NCBI GenBank assembly: GCA_016182965.1
Contig: JACPFM010000004.1
Span: 32,794 to 96,793 of the forward strand
Reading direction: 5' to 3'
Source: Deltaproteobacteria bacterium
Lineage (GTDB): Bacteria; Myxococcota_A; Polyangia; Polyangiales; JADJMO01
Length of the DNA: 64,000 bases
Positions 34,116-42,374 of this stretch are shown here, piece after piece. The notes under the pieces were generated by a model, which ran no database searches, was not told the DNA's origin, and saw only the letters and a list, made by a program, of their open reading frames with translations. The position numbers and the translations under genes were made by a program. How positions within the stretch are numbered: position 1 is the stretch's first letter; every line of letters starts with the position of its first letter.

Positions 34116-36308
34116 TCACCTCGCGATGATCCGCGCCCGCACCGCAGGCGCCAGGTCGGCGCCCGCGATCTCGTAGGCCACGCCGTAGCGATCGCCGCGC
34201 GTCGCGATCGCCGGGTCGAAGCCCGGGGCGTCGAACGCGTGGACAGGGTGGAGCTCCCCTTCGTTCCAGCGCGCGACGCGGAGCAGCCCGATCGTGTCGG
34301 TCCACGCCATCAGCACGCCGCCGCCGAACGCCGGAGCGAGCACCGGGTTTTCGCCCCAGGCGTCGAGGCCGACCGGGTCGTGCTTCCAGGAGCCGTTCTC
34401 CTGCAGGCGCCCGGCGTGGACCCTGCCCTCGTGGAGCCAGGTGAGCGTGTGGTAGGTGCCGTCCCACGCGACGGCCGGCGAGGTCCCGAGCCCGTACGCG
34501 ACCGGCACGCCCGACGCGAGGCCGCTCGCGCCGATCCGCAGCGTCGAGACGAAGTCGTAGCCGATGGCGTTCCAGTGGAACGCCGCGAGGAAGCCCTTTC
34601 CGGCCGGGGCGAGGGCGATCTGATCGGCCGCGGCGGCGGAGTGGTGATTCACGAGCGGGATCGCCGTCGGGTCGAGCGGCACGCCGTACCGGTCGAAGCG
34701 CGCCGCCTTCAGCGACGGGCCGACGACCAGGTACGTCTCGCCGTTCCACGCGGCGGCCATCTGCGATCCGCCGAACGGCAGGCGCGTGACGCGCTCGAGG
34801 GTGCCGATCGCGTCGATCAGGGCGACGCGCATCGCGCCGTCGGCGTCGCCCCACGCCACGAGGAACTTGTGTCCGTCGGTCGCGACGGTCGGCGGGTGAT
34901 CGTCGATCGCCGTGCCGAGCGTCAGCCGCTCGCCTACGCGGCCGGCTCGATCGATGCGGGCCGTGCGCACGTCCATGCCCGTGCGATCGGCGTTCATCGA
35001 GTCGACCCACGCGACGAGCCCACCCTCCTCGCCGAGCGCGATGGCGGGCTTGAGCTGCGCGCTCTTGCCGATCGAGAGGAGCCTCGTGGTGCCGTCGATG
35101 ACGGCGCCGTCCACGGTGACGCGCGCCACGAACGTGTCGGCGCCGATGGCTTCGAGCGCGGCGGAGCCTCCGCCGACCGACCCGACGCGCATGTAGCCGA
35201 GCAGCGACTCGCCCTGGTCGACCGCGAGCACCGGCGTGTGCACGCCCTTCAGCTTCACACGCTCGCCGAAGCCGAAGCTCTGGTGCTGGACGGGGATGAG
35301 CTCGGTGCCGTCGGCGAGGTCGACGGCGACGAGCGCGATGTGGCCGTTCCAGATCATCGCCGGCGCGCGATTGCCGGCGTCGGCGATCGGCATGGCTTGC
35401 GCGTCGATCCCGTGACCGTCGAGATCGAGCCGCTTCACGAACGTGGCGCCGGCGTTGTTCAGGCGCTCCGACCAGCCGACGAGATAGCCGCGGCCGGTGA
35501 AGCCGATCGAGACGCCGGTCAGCTCACCGCCGATCATGTCGCCGACGTCGTCGAGCAGCTGCGCCGGACCGGCGATGTCGAGGCGTGCCGCGCGGATCTT
35601 GCCGTCCTCGCCCCACGACACGAGCGCGCCGCGACCCGCGGGGACGAGCGCCGGCGCGACCTCACCCGTCGCGTTCGTCGCGATCGTGAACGTCTCCGCC
35701 TCCCAGGCCCGTCCGAACGTGTCGAGGCGGGTCATCAGCACCTTGGAGCCCGACCGGAAGGCGGCGATCCAGCCCCACTCCGTCCACGCCAGCGCCGGCG
35801 CGCGCTCGAGCGCCGTGGTCTCGGCGAGCGCGCAGCCGCCCGGATCGAGCACCTCGCCCGCCGCCGTCACGCGCGCGAAGCGCACATCCATGTCACCGCC
35901 GGAGAGGCGCTGCTCGGTCCAAGCGACGAGGAAGTCGGCGCCGTTCGATCCCACGGTGATCCCGGCCGCGGGCGCGGGGCGCGTCGGGCCATTGCTCTGG
36001 TGGATGACGAACGCCGGGTGGTCGATGACCTCGCCGTCGCGCACGCGGGCGCCCATGATCTTCGCCTTGTCGGCCCAGACGGCGAGGTACTGCTGCCCCG
36101 AGGCCGCGGCGCGTACGTCGGTCTGATGGCCGATCGCGGGCGCGTCGACCTGCGGCGAGAGGACGATCGGCTGCGTCAGCGATCCCGCTCCGTAGCTCGC
36201 GTCCCCCTCCGCACACGCGGCCACGGCCGCGCCCGAGACCAGCACGAGCGTCGCGAGCGATGCGACGCTACGCGTGCGCATGTTCGGTCTGTCGAGGTAC
36301 GTGGTCAT
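34116..36308 (-). CDS. Large secreted lipoprotein with about 45-residue repeat blades
   Basis: The 730-residue protein begins at an ATG preceded by a very strong AGGAGGTGGGG Shine-Dalgarno site. A signal peptide with lipobox (VSGAAVAACAEGD) follows. The mature part is built from repeated blocks of about 40-50 residues with a shared core, for example YLAVWADKAKIMGARV, FLVAWTEQRLSGGD, ALVSWGEDGKIRAARLD, YLVGWSERLNNAG and FLVAWGDADGAMRVALID. The hAWxd...rv.R repeat suggests a six- to eight-bladed beta-propeller. Proteins of this style are frequent in Myxococcota, with no defined function; surface binding is likely. The open frame upstream of 36308 is non-coding. Confidence 0.85.
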   Translation of the reverse strand: MTTYLDRPNMRTRSVASLATLVLVSGAAVAACAEGDASYGAGSLTQPIVLSPQVDAPAIGHQTDVRAAASGQQYLAVWADKAKIMGARVRDGEVIDHPAFVIHQSNGPTRPAPAAGITVGSNGADFLVAWTEQRLSGGDMDVRFARVTAAGEVLDPGGCALAETTALERAPALAWTEWGWIAAFRSGSKVLMTRLDTFGRAWEAETFTIATNATGEVAPALVPAGRGALVSWGEDGKIRAARLDIAGPAQLLDDVGDMIGGELTGVSIGFTGRGYLVGWSERLNNAGATFVKRLDLDGHGIDAQAMPIADAGNRAPAMIWNGHIALVAVDLADGTELIPVQHQSFGFGERVKLKGVHTPVLAVDQGESLLGYMRVGSVGGGSAALEAIGADTFVARVTVDGAVIDGTTRLLSIGKSAQLKPAIALGEEGGLVAWVDSMNADRTGMDVRTARIDRAGRVGERLTLGTAIDDHPPTVATDGHKFLVAWGDADGAMRVALIDAIGTLERVTRLPFGGSQMAAAWNGETYLVVGPSLKAARFDRYGVPLDPTAIPLVNHHSAAAADQIALAPAGKGFLAAFHWNAIGYDFVSTLRIGASGLASGVPVAYGLGTSPAVAWDGTYHTLTWLHEGRVHAGRLQENGSWKHDPVGLDAWGENPVLAPAFGGGVLMAWTDTIGLLRVARWNEGELHPVHAFDAPGFDPAIATRGDRYGVAYEIAGADLAPAVRARIIAR

Positions 36309-36536
36309 GGCCCCACCTCCTGTGATCGGCGGTTCGCGATCGGGACGGGACTGCATCGGACGTACCTGGTGCGAGAGGTGAGGACACGCGCTCCAGCCCG
36401 CGACGTTCGTGCGAGGAACGCGCGCGCCGCGTCGCCCGCGCGGTCGATCGTGCGCCGATGCGCGAATCGTGCGGAGCGACGCGACGAACCGCAGAGGCGA
36501 AGATGGTCGCCGGCGCCGAGACCGGAGACCTGCGTT

Positions 36537-36572
36537 CGAGAATCGCGAGCGGTCGTCTAGACTGCCGCGACC
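36537..36572 (+). promoter_or_regulatory. Promoter-like element shared with 46307-46340
   Basis: CGAGAATCGCGA is followed, 19 bp from its start, by TCTAGACTGC and GCGACC, directly before the ATG at 36573. The same two blocks with the same 19-bp offset occur at 46307-46340 before another small membrane protein gene. TAGACT (36558-36563) would serve as -10, 9 nt before the start codon. Confidence 0.55.
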
Positions 36573-36980
36573 ATGGCTTCGGTGAGCGGCTGGATCGCCG
36601 CGGCCTTGATCCTCCTCGCGGCGTCGGTACCGCTGCTGTTCCGTGCGCGGAATCACCGCCGCGCGACGCCCGAGTCACCGACGATCAAGCTGCACGTGCT
36701 CGCGGGCCTGGTCACCTCGATCGCCGCGTTCCTCCACACCGGGCTCGTGCTCCCCGAGCTCGGATCGGAGGCGTCGGTCGGCGGCGGCACGCTCGGGTTC
36801 CTCGCGGGCGCGATCGCCTTCCTCGTGATGATCGCGCACGCCGGCCTCGGGCTCGGCTTGCGCGACCCGAAGGTCCGCGATCGCGCCCAGCGACGCCGGC
36901 GCCATGCGACGACCGGCGTCGTGCTGGCCGTGATCGTCCTCGTGCACGTGGTGCTGCTGCTCCGCGCCCGGCAGGGCTGA
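36573..36980 (+). CDS. Four-helix membrane protein, possibly cytochrome b561-like
   Basis: The 135-residue protein has four hydrophobic helices: WIAAALILLAASVPLLF, KLHVLAGLVTSIAAFLHTG, FLAGAIAFLVMIAHAGLGL and HATTGVVLAVIVLVHVVLL. Paired His residues lie in or beside the last three (KLHVLAG/LHTG, IAHAG, RRHATTG/LVHVV), the arrangement expected for haem ligation in b-type cytochromes. This is an inference from His placement only; it may instead be an uncharacterised DUF protein. It has no Shine-Dalgarno site and shares its upstream promoter-like element with the gene at 46347. An AGTCGTC array follows its stop. Confidence 0.65.
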   Translation: MASVSGWIAAALILLAASVPLLFRARNHRRATPESPTIKLHVLAGLVTSIAAFLHTGLVLPELGSEASVGGGTLGFLAGAIAFLVMIAHAGLGLGLRDPKVRDRAQRRRRHATTGVVLAVIVLVHVVLLLRARQG

Positions 36981-36985
36981 GACGC

Positions 36986-37013
36986 AGTCGTCAGTCGTCA
37001 GTCGTCAGTCGTC
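36986..37013 (+). repeat. Heptamer array (AGTCGTC)x4
   Basis: Four tandem AGTCGTC units start 5 bp after the stop of the membrane protein gene, in its sense orientation. Confidence 0.95.
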
Positions 37014-37042
37014 AGCCGAGACGAGACGAGGCGAGGCGAGGC

Positions 37043-37060
37043 GAGAGAAGCGCTTCTCTC
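37043..37060. terminator. Palindromic core between two inverted heptamer arrays (candidate bidirectional terminator)
   Basis: GAGAGAAGCGCTTCTCTC is a perfect 18-bp palindrome lying midway between the inverted arrays 36986-37013 and 37070-37094, inside a purine/pyrimidine-biased stretch. The whole could fold into one long hairpin in transcripts from either side of this convergent gene pair. There is no U-tract, so intrinsic termination is only a suggestion. Confidence 0.4.
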
Positions 37061-37069
37061 TCTCTCTTC

Positions 37070-37094
37070 GACTGATGACTGATGACTGATGACT
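37070..37094 (-). repeat. Heptamer array (AGTCATC)x3.6, inverted
   Basis: On the minus strand AGTCATC units begin 2 bp after the stop of the epimerase gene, in its sense orientation and inverted relative to 36986-37013. Confidence 0.95.
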
Positions 37095-37096
37095 CT

Positions 37097-38086
37097 TCAG
37101 GCCTTGATCCACCCGTTCTCGCGGTACCACGCGGCCGTGCGCTTCGCGCCCTCGACCCAACCGAGCTCCGGCGCCCACCCGAGCTCCTTGCGGATCGGCT
37201 CCGACGAGCAGACCCAGTGCGGCGCGAGGAGCTCGTTGACCTTGTCGCGGGTGAAGATGCGCGCCTTGCCGGTGGCCTTCACCAGCAGCTCGTTGCCGAA
37301 CGCGGCGGCGTAGAGGATGGGCGACGGCACCGGGAGCTTCAGCAGGCGCTTGCCCGTGCCGGCGAGGAACAGGTCGGCCATCTCGCCCGTCGTGTAGACC
37401 CCGCCGTCCTCCACGTAGTACGCGCGGCCGCTCTCGTGCTCCTTCTCGAGCGCCATGATGCACGCGCGCGCGCAGTCGCCCGCATAGATCAGCGAGATCT
37501 TCTGCCGGCCGCCGCCCATGATCGGCAGCATGCCCATCGACATGGCCTCGAAGAACGCGAGCATCTCGGTGTCGCGCGGGCCGTAGATGGCCGGCGGACG
37601 GATCGTGGTCACCGACAGATCGTCCTTGGCGCCGGTGACCAGCCGCTCGGCCGCGAGCTTCGAGCGACCGTAGTTGGTCACCGGCGTGGGCTCGCGATCG
37701 TGCGCCACCGGCGTGCCGTCGGCCGAAGGGCCGTGCGCGGCGAGCGACGAGACCATCACGAAGCGCCGCACCTGCTTGCGCCGATCGAGCGCGACCTCGA
37801 GGAGGTTGCGCGTGCCCTCGACGTTGATCGCGTCGAACTCGGCGGCGTCCTTCGCCTTCACCAGCCCGGCGCTGTGGACGATCGCGTCTACGCCCTCGGC
37901 GGCCTTGGCGACCGAGTCCCTGTCTTCGACGGCGCCGTAGGCGAGCTCGATCCCCGAGAGCCCGGCGAGGAACTTCGTGTTCGAGCTCTTGCGCACGAGC
38001 GCGCGGACCCCGTGCCCCATGCTCGTGAGCTGCTCGGCGACGTGAGAGCCTAGGAAACCCGAGCCGCCGGTGACGAGGACCTTCAT
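37097..38086 (-). CDS. NAD-dependent epimerase/3-beta-HSD-like extended SDR
   Basis: The 329-residue product starts MKVLVTGGSGFLGSHVAEQL, an extended-SDR GxxGxxG loop, and carries the catalytic Ser in MVSSLAAHG and the YxxxK pair in NYGRSKLAAE. It also has RPPAIYGPRDTEML and IYAGDCARACI, as in sugar-nucleotide epimerases, dihydroflavonol reductases and 3-beta-hydroxysteroid dehydrogenases. The order and the HSAGLVKAKD segment fit the 3-beta-HSD/NSDHL-like branch best, but the substrate is not known. The ATG at 38086 opens the Rossmann fold; TACACG lies 8 nt upstream. The open frame back to 38203 is not needed. Confidence 0.85.
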   Translation of the reverse strand: MKVLVTGGSGFLGSHVAEQLTSMGHGVRALVRKSSNTKFLAGLSGIELAYGAVEDRDSVAKAAEGVDAIVHSAGLVKAKDAAEFDAINVEGTRNLLEVALDRRKQVRRFVMVSSLAAHGPSADGTPVAHDREPTPVTNYGRSKLAAERLVTGAKDDLSVTTIRPPAIYGPRDTEMLAFFEAMSMGMLPIMGGGRQKISLIYAGDCARACIMALEKEHESGRAYYVEDGGVYTTGEMADLFLAGTGKRLLKLPVPSPILYAAAFGNELLVKATGKARIFTRDKVNELLAPHWVCSSEPIRKELGWAPELGWVEGAKRTAAWYRENGWIKA

Positions 38087-38223
38087 GGGCACGGCGTGTA
38101 GCACAGCCGCGAGCGCCTTTTGAGTGTGCGGGAACTCTGCCGTCGCCCGGCGGTCGTACCCATCGTTCGGGCCCGCCGTCTCGACCCTCGAGCGGCGCGT
38201 CACGAGCGGAAGCGGAGGACGGG

Positions 38224-38712
38224 ATGGCGGGCGTCTCGACGGGCGGAGCCAAGGCCGGGCGGCGGACGGTGGATCAGGAGGTGAACATGGTCCCGTTCAT
38301 CGACCTCCTGATGGTGACGATCTCTTTCCTGCTCGTCACGGCGGTGTGGACGAGCATGGCGCGCGTGCCGACCACGCCGCGTGCGCCGAACGAGAGGGGC
38401 AAGGAGATCATGAAGGAGGAGCCGACGGCGCTCCGCGTGCGCGTCGACGCCGACAAGAACGTCGCGCTGCAGTGGCAGAAGGGACAGAAGGTCGAGGACG
38501 TGGCGACGGTTCCGCTCGAGGGGCTCGAGGCCGCGGTGCACAAGGCGTGGGCGAGCGGTCGCGTGCAGGACGGCGCGGTGCCGGCGACGGCCATCCTGCA
38601 GGTTGCGCCCAAGCTGCGGCTCTACGAGATCACCCGCGCGATGGACGGCATCCGCGCCCCCAAGCGCAAGGACGGCCAGAGCGCCTTCGACGTGACCTTC
38701 TCCACGTCGTGA
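38224..38712 (+). CDS. ExbD/TolR-family protein (orphan)
   Basis: The 162-residue protein has the ExbD/TolR plan: a short cytoplasmic head, one transmembrane helix with the proton-channel Asp in VNMVPFIDLLMVTISFLLVT (Asp27), and a periplasmic domain of about 110 residues. ExbD works with ExbB to power TonB, Tol or gliding systems by proton flow. No exbB, tonB or tolQ gene is next to it, which is unusual, because the pair must be made together. The GGAGG Shine-Dalgarno site lies about 5 nt before the ATG. It is divergent from the epimerase gene by 137 bp. Confidence 0.85.
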   Translation: MAGVSTGGAKAGRRTVDQEVNMVPFIDLLMVTISFLLVTAVWTSMARVPTTPRAPNERGKEIMKEEPTALRVRVDADKNVALQWQKGQKVEDVATVPLEGLEAAVHKAWASGRVQDGAVPATAILQVAPKLRLYEITRAMDGIRAPKRKDGQSAFDVTFSTS

Positions 38713-38835
38713 GGCGGCGCGCGCATCATGTGCAGCACGCTCGCGCGGTGCCACGGCCAGCCGGCGGAGCTCTCCCCGATCGCGGTGAAGTGAAGGGGCG
38801 AACCCTCCGCCCGCCGAGCCGGCTCCAACGCCGCG

Positions 38836-39177
38836 ATGCCCGACAACGCCTTCTGGATCGCGATCGCCGCTGCCGTCCTCGTCTGGTTCTTCATGTCGCG
38901 TCTCGGGAAGGTCGCGCCCGCCGAGGCCCGTCGCCTCGTCTCCGGCGGCGCCATCCTGCTCGACGTGCGCTCGCCGGCGGAGTTCGCGGGCGGTCACCTC
39001 GACGGCGCGCTCAACGTGCCGGTGAGCGACATCCAGGTGCGCGCGGGCGAGCTCGCGAAGAAGGGCAAGCCGATCGTCGTCTACTGCGCGAGCGGCATGC
39101 GCAGCAGCAGCGCGGCCCGCGTGCTGAAGGGCGCGGGCGTCGAGGTCCACGACCTCGGGGCGATGTCGCGTTGGTGA
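38836..39177 (+). CDS. Membrane-anchored single-domain rhodanese
   Basis: The 113-residue protein has an N-terminal membrane helix (AFWIAIAAAVLVWFFMS) and one rhodanese domain with LLDVRSPAEFAGGHLDGALNVP and the active-site loop VYCASGMRSS (Cys near residue 86). It should carry sulfur as a persulfide, probably on one face of the inner membrane. Its partner is unknown; sulfur trafficking or redox repair is usual for this group. It follows the exbD gene by 123 bp in the same direction. Its stop is followed within 4 bp by an AGTCATC array. Confidence 0.88.
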   Translation: MPDNAFWIAIAAAVLVWFFMSRLGKVAPAEARRLVSGGAILLDVRSPAEFAGGHLDGALNVPVSDIQVRAGELAKKGKPIVVYCASGMRSSSAARVLKGAGVEVHDLGAMSRW

Positions 39178-39181
39178 TGCC

Positions 39182-39202
39182 AGTCATCAGTCATCAGTCA
39201 TC
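39182..39202 (+). repeat. Heptamer array (AGTCATC)x3
   Basis: Three perfect tandem AGTCATC units lie 4 bp after the rhodanese stop, in its sense orientation. Confidence 0.95.
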
Positions 39203-39228
39203 AGCCTTCACGACCGCTCAATGTCTGG

Positions 39229-39251
39229 CTGACGACTGACGACTGACGACT
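39229..39251 (-). repeat. Heptamer array (AGTCGTC)x3, inverted
   Basis: Three AGTCGTC-family units on the minus strand lie 5 bp after the stop of the gene ending at 39257. They are inverted relative to 39182-39202, closing a convergent pair only 79 bp apart. Confidence 0.95.
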
Positions 39252-39256
39252 CAGCC

Positions 39257-40870
39257 TCATCGATACACGAACGCCACCGTCCGGTAGCGGTCGAGCAGCG
39301 TCGGATCGCCCGGTCCGATCTCGAGATCGGCGTCGAGCTTCGCGGCGAAGTCGATCGCGTCGTTCAGGACGTGCCAGCGACACGCCGTGGCGCGTCCCGA
39401 CCAGGGTGTCTTGCTCCGGTCCTCATTGACGCCCCACCAGCCGGCGAACGGCGTCGCGCGATCGCCGCCCAGGAAGTAGAACGCCGAGTCGAAGTAGTCC
39501 TCGGTGCCGGTCCCCGGGAGCGCGAGCACGCCGTCGAGCGAGACCTTCTCGTCGCCCTCGAGGAAGTTGAGCCCCTCGACGCTGATGTCGCTCCCCGACA
39601 TCGCGTGGCCCTCGAGCATCGCGCACGCGCCGACCCAGCGGCCCGGTCCGGTGACGTGCACCAGCGGATGATCGCCGGTGGCAGGCGCGAGCGTCTGCTC
39701 GCGGATGGCGTGCAGCCGCGTTGCCCCGACCGCGCCGCGCGTCCCCCTCGCCGTGATCGCCACCTCGATCGGATCGCCGCCGTTGGTCAGGCGAATCGTC
39801 GCGCGGCCGGCGAACGGCATCGGCAACCGCAGCGTCGCCTGGCCGCCGTCCCCGCCCACAGTGGTGACGAGCGGGAGCGAGGTACCGGTGGGCGGCGAGA
39901 GCGACGCGGCGAACAGATCGGAGAGCGGCAGCTTCATCGCCTCCACGCCGCCCCACGACACGACCGCCTCCACGTTCCCGAGTCGCTCGGGTCGCTCGAC
40001 GGTCAGGGCGTCGATGGTGGCCGGCCCGTCGATCCCGAGCGTCACCGTCTCGCCGTTGGCGATCGTGCGGCGCTCGTCGAGCAGGGCGTCCGTGCCGACG
40101 GGAGGCGCGAGCAGAGCGGCATTCGCGGCGTCGCGCCCGGCGAGCCGCGCGGAGGCTCGTTTGCGGAGGCGCGGCGTCGCGTCGAGCACCACGTCGGTCT
40201 GGTGATAGACGTTGTCGAGGATGCCGAGCTGATCGATCGTGACGATCAGCTTCGACCCGAAGACGACCGGGTAGCGCCACGACACCCAGCGGAAGGTGCC
40301 GGCTCCGAACGGCGGCGCGAACATCTCGCCCGCGCTGCCGTCGGCGATGGCCGAGACCTTCGCCTCGACGAGGGGCTCGCGCTCGTCGTCGACGTAGACC
40401 CGCAGCACCTCGTCGTCGGCGGGTGACAGGCGCATCGCGAGCGTGGTCATCCAGAATCGGACCATCGTGCCCGAGCCGGTGAACCGCGCCGCGACCGCGC
40501 CCTTCACCCACGGCTCGGCGCAGGTGGGCTGGTCGAACGCGTGCGGCGCCAGACCCTTGCCGAGCTCGGCGTCGGGCGCGGCGCAGATCCAGTTGTTCAG
40601 ATCCTTGTTGCCACGCTCGAAGATACGAAGACCGCCGCCGCCCTTGCCGCGATCGACGCTCGACTGCTGCCGGTACACGCGGTCGCGGCGCGGCTCGGGC
40701 ATCGCGCGCCACGCCGACAGCTCCGACAGCGCGGCCTCGTCGGCGAGCTCGACGACCGGCTCGCGCCCAGCGTCGCCGCTCGCGTCGGCGGCAGGCGGCG
40801 CTGCGGGGTCGGAGTCGCGACACGACATCACGAGCAACACGCAGGCGAGCGTGGCGAGGAGACGGCGCAT
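39257..40870 (-). CDS. DUF2961/GH172-like lipoprotein
   Basis: The 537-residue protein has a lipoprotein signal (CVLLVMSCRDS) and the DUF2961 fold. The diagnostic block LNFLEGDEKVSLDGVLALPG is followed by GTGTEDYFDSAFYF, where Glu residues in these two motifs are the expected catalytic pair of GH172 glycosidases. GH172 enzymes act on alpha-fructofuranosides and D-arabinofuranosides as multimers. Here the polypeptide carries an N-terminal lipid anchor and an inserted beta domain (about 190-330), so the substrate could be an exopolysaccharide outside the cell. The assignment rests on motifs only. TAGCCT lies 8 nt before the ATG. Confidence 0.75.
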   Translation of the reverse strand: MRRLLATLACVLLVMSCRDSDPAAPPAADASGDAGREPVVELADEAALSELSAWRAMPEPRRDRVYRQQSSVDRGKGGGGLRIFERGNKDLNNWICAAPDAELGKGLAPHAFDQPTCAEPWVKGAVAARFTGSGTMVRFWMTTLAMRLSPADDEVLRVYVDDEREPLVEAKVSAIADGSAGEMFAPPFGAGTFRWVSWRYPVVFGSKLIVTIDQLGILDNVYHQTDVVLDATPRLRKRASARLAGRDAANAALLAPPVGTDALLDERRTIANGETVTLGIDGPATIDALTVERPERLGNVEAVVSWGGVEAMKLPLSDLFAASLSPPTGTSLPLVTTVGGDGGQATLRLPMPFAGRATIRLTNGGDPIEVAITARGTRGAVGATRLHAIREQTLAPATGDHPLVHVTGPGRWVGACAMLEGHAMSGSDISVEGLNFLEGDEKVSLDGVLALPGTGTEDYFDSAFYFLGGDRATPFAGWWGVNEDRSKTPWSGRATACRWHVLNDAIDFAAKLDADLEIGPGDPTLLDRYRTVAFVYR

Positions 40871-40878
40871 CGATCTCC

Positions 40879-40884
40879 AGGCTA
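40879..40884 (-). promoter_or_regulatory. -10-like TAGCCT, short-spaced start
   Basis: TAGCCT on the minus strand ends 8 nt before the ATG at 40870. The intervening GGAGATCG also resembles a weak Shine-Dalgarno site, so the start may use either mode. Confidence 0.4.
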
Positions 40885-40946
40885 CCGCGGCCGCGCAAGC
40901 CCGGTCGAAGGATCGAGCGAGCGACCGCCGTCCCCGGCCCGTTCGC

Positions 40947-42374
40947 TCAGCCCCTCATCCGGAAGTAGACGACGAGCAGCGCGACGGTCGACACGACGAG
41001 CACCGCGAGCAGGATCCACTGGTTGCGGCTGCCGACCGACGGCTGCGGGCGCCGCGGCGTCGTCGATCCCGCGCCGGCCGGGCGCCCCGCGGCGAGGCGG
41101 CTCGACCGCCGCAGCTCAGGGTGATCGCTGTGCACCTGCGCGCGCTTGAGCGCGATCTTCGCCTCGTCGTTCGCCGGGTTGGCCGCGAGCGCGGCGCGCC
41201 AGTCGCGGATGGCCGCGTCGATGCGGCCGGCGTCGCGCAGGACCGTCGCGCGCCAGACGAGCGCCCGATCGCTCTGCGGCGCGGCGGTGATCGCCTCGTT
41301 GAGCAACGACAGCCCGCGCTTGAACCTCGTGCGACCGCCCTGCTGCGCGAGCACCACGCCGAGCAGCGCCTTGTAGTCGGGCTTGCCCGGATCACGCGCG
41401 ACCGCGCGCGCGGCGAGCACCTCCGCGGCCTGGAGGTTCCCCGCGCGCCAGAGCGCCAGGGCTTCGCGGTGGTCGTCGGCCGCGCCGAGCGCCACGATCG
41501 CAGCGCTCGTGCGCAGGGGATCGATCCCCACGTTCAGCGCGGAGTCGCGGAGGGACGCCACCGGATCCGAGGGCGGCTCGACGTCGAGCGGCGGCGCGCC
41601 GCTGCCGTCGTCGAGGTGGTGGGTGACGTGCAGCGCGTAGAGCAGCGCGCGGATGGTCCGCTCGGGCGCGACGCTCGACTGCAGGAGCGCCTCGTGGCTC
41701 GGCTCGCCGGAGGACTTCAGCTTGGCGATCACGGCGCGCTCGGCGTCGTCGAGCTCGAAGCGGTCGAGCCTCGCGAGCGGGTGCAGGCGCACCGGCGTGC
41801 GGAGGAACGGCAGGATCGCCTCGTCGATCCGGCGCCGCTCGGGCCACGCGCGCACGAGCGAGAGCAGCGCGGCGAGCGCGTCGCATGCGACATGGTTCGT
41901 CGGCGCGCCTTCGTCGAGGAGGTCGGCGTTGGGGTGGAACTCGTAGATCGTCTCGGAGGGCAACGCCGCGATCGCCCGCAGCCGGACGAGGATCTGCTCA
42001 CGCAGCGCGCGCAGCAGCACGCGGCGATCGACGAGGCTGTCGGAGACGAGCTGCCGACCGAGGCGCTCCTTGGCGCGCTGCGCGCGGAGCAGGGCCGCCT
42101 GCAGGTCGACGTCGGCGATGACGCCGAGGCGGACGAGCATCTCGCCGAGCGGCGCGATGAGCTTGGCGGTGCGGATGCGCGTGGGCGCGCCGTCGGCGAA
42201 CACCACCACGTCGGAGCCCTCGCCGCCGCCGCGCGGTGACTTCAGGACCAGCGAGCCGCTGAGCCGGTGCGCCAGGACGTGCGTGAACAGCACCGGGAGC
42301 GGGAAGTCGTCGAGCGAGCCCTCCGGCGGCGGGCCGGTGGTCGCGTGTCCTTCGGAGGGAACCGGTCCGCTCAC
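40947..42374 (-). CDS. DUF4388 (PATAN)-TPR protein with C-terminal membrane anchor
   Basis: The 475-residue protein begins at a GTG that overlaps the stop of the preceding gene by 4 bp. Residues 15-75 hold a DUF4388/PATAN-like segment (DDFPLPVLFTHVLAHRLSGSLVLKS...GAPTRIRTAKL). A helical linker with an YEFHPNADLLDEG block follows, then TPR-like helices at about 320-420 (EALALWRAGNLQAAEVLAARAV, LLNEAITAAPQSDRALVWRAT). A single transmembrane helix ends the protein (QWILLAVLVVSTVALLVVYF). This is a C-tail-anchored cytoplasmic protein typical of myxobacterial signalling; its partner may be the coupled GNAT-like gene. Confidence 0.8.
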   Translation of the reverse strand: MSGPVPSEGHATTGPPPEGSLDDFPLPVLFTHVLAHRLSGSLVLKSPRGGGEGSDVVVFADGAPTRIRTAKLIAPLGEMLVRLGVIADVDLQAALLRAQRAKERLGRQLVSDSLVDRRVLLRALREQILVRLRAIAALPSETIYEFHPNADLLDEGAPTNHVACDALAALLSLVRAWPERRRIDEAILPFLRTPVRLHPLARLDRFELDDAERAVIAKLKSSGEPSHEALLQSSVAPERTIRALLYALHVTHHLDDGSGAPPLDVEPPSDPVASLRDSALNVGIDPLRTSAAIVALGAADDHREALALWRAGNLQAAEVLAARAVARDPGKPDYKALLGVVLAQQGGRTRFKRGLSLLNEAITAAPQSDRALVWRATVLRDAGRIDAAIRDWRAALAANPANDEAKIALKRAQVHSDHPELRRSSRLAAGRPAGAGSTTPRRPQPSVGSRNQWILLAVLVVSTVALLVVYFRMRG

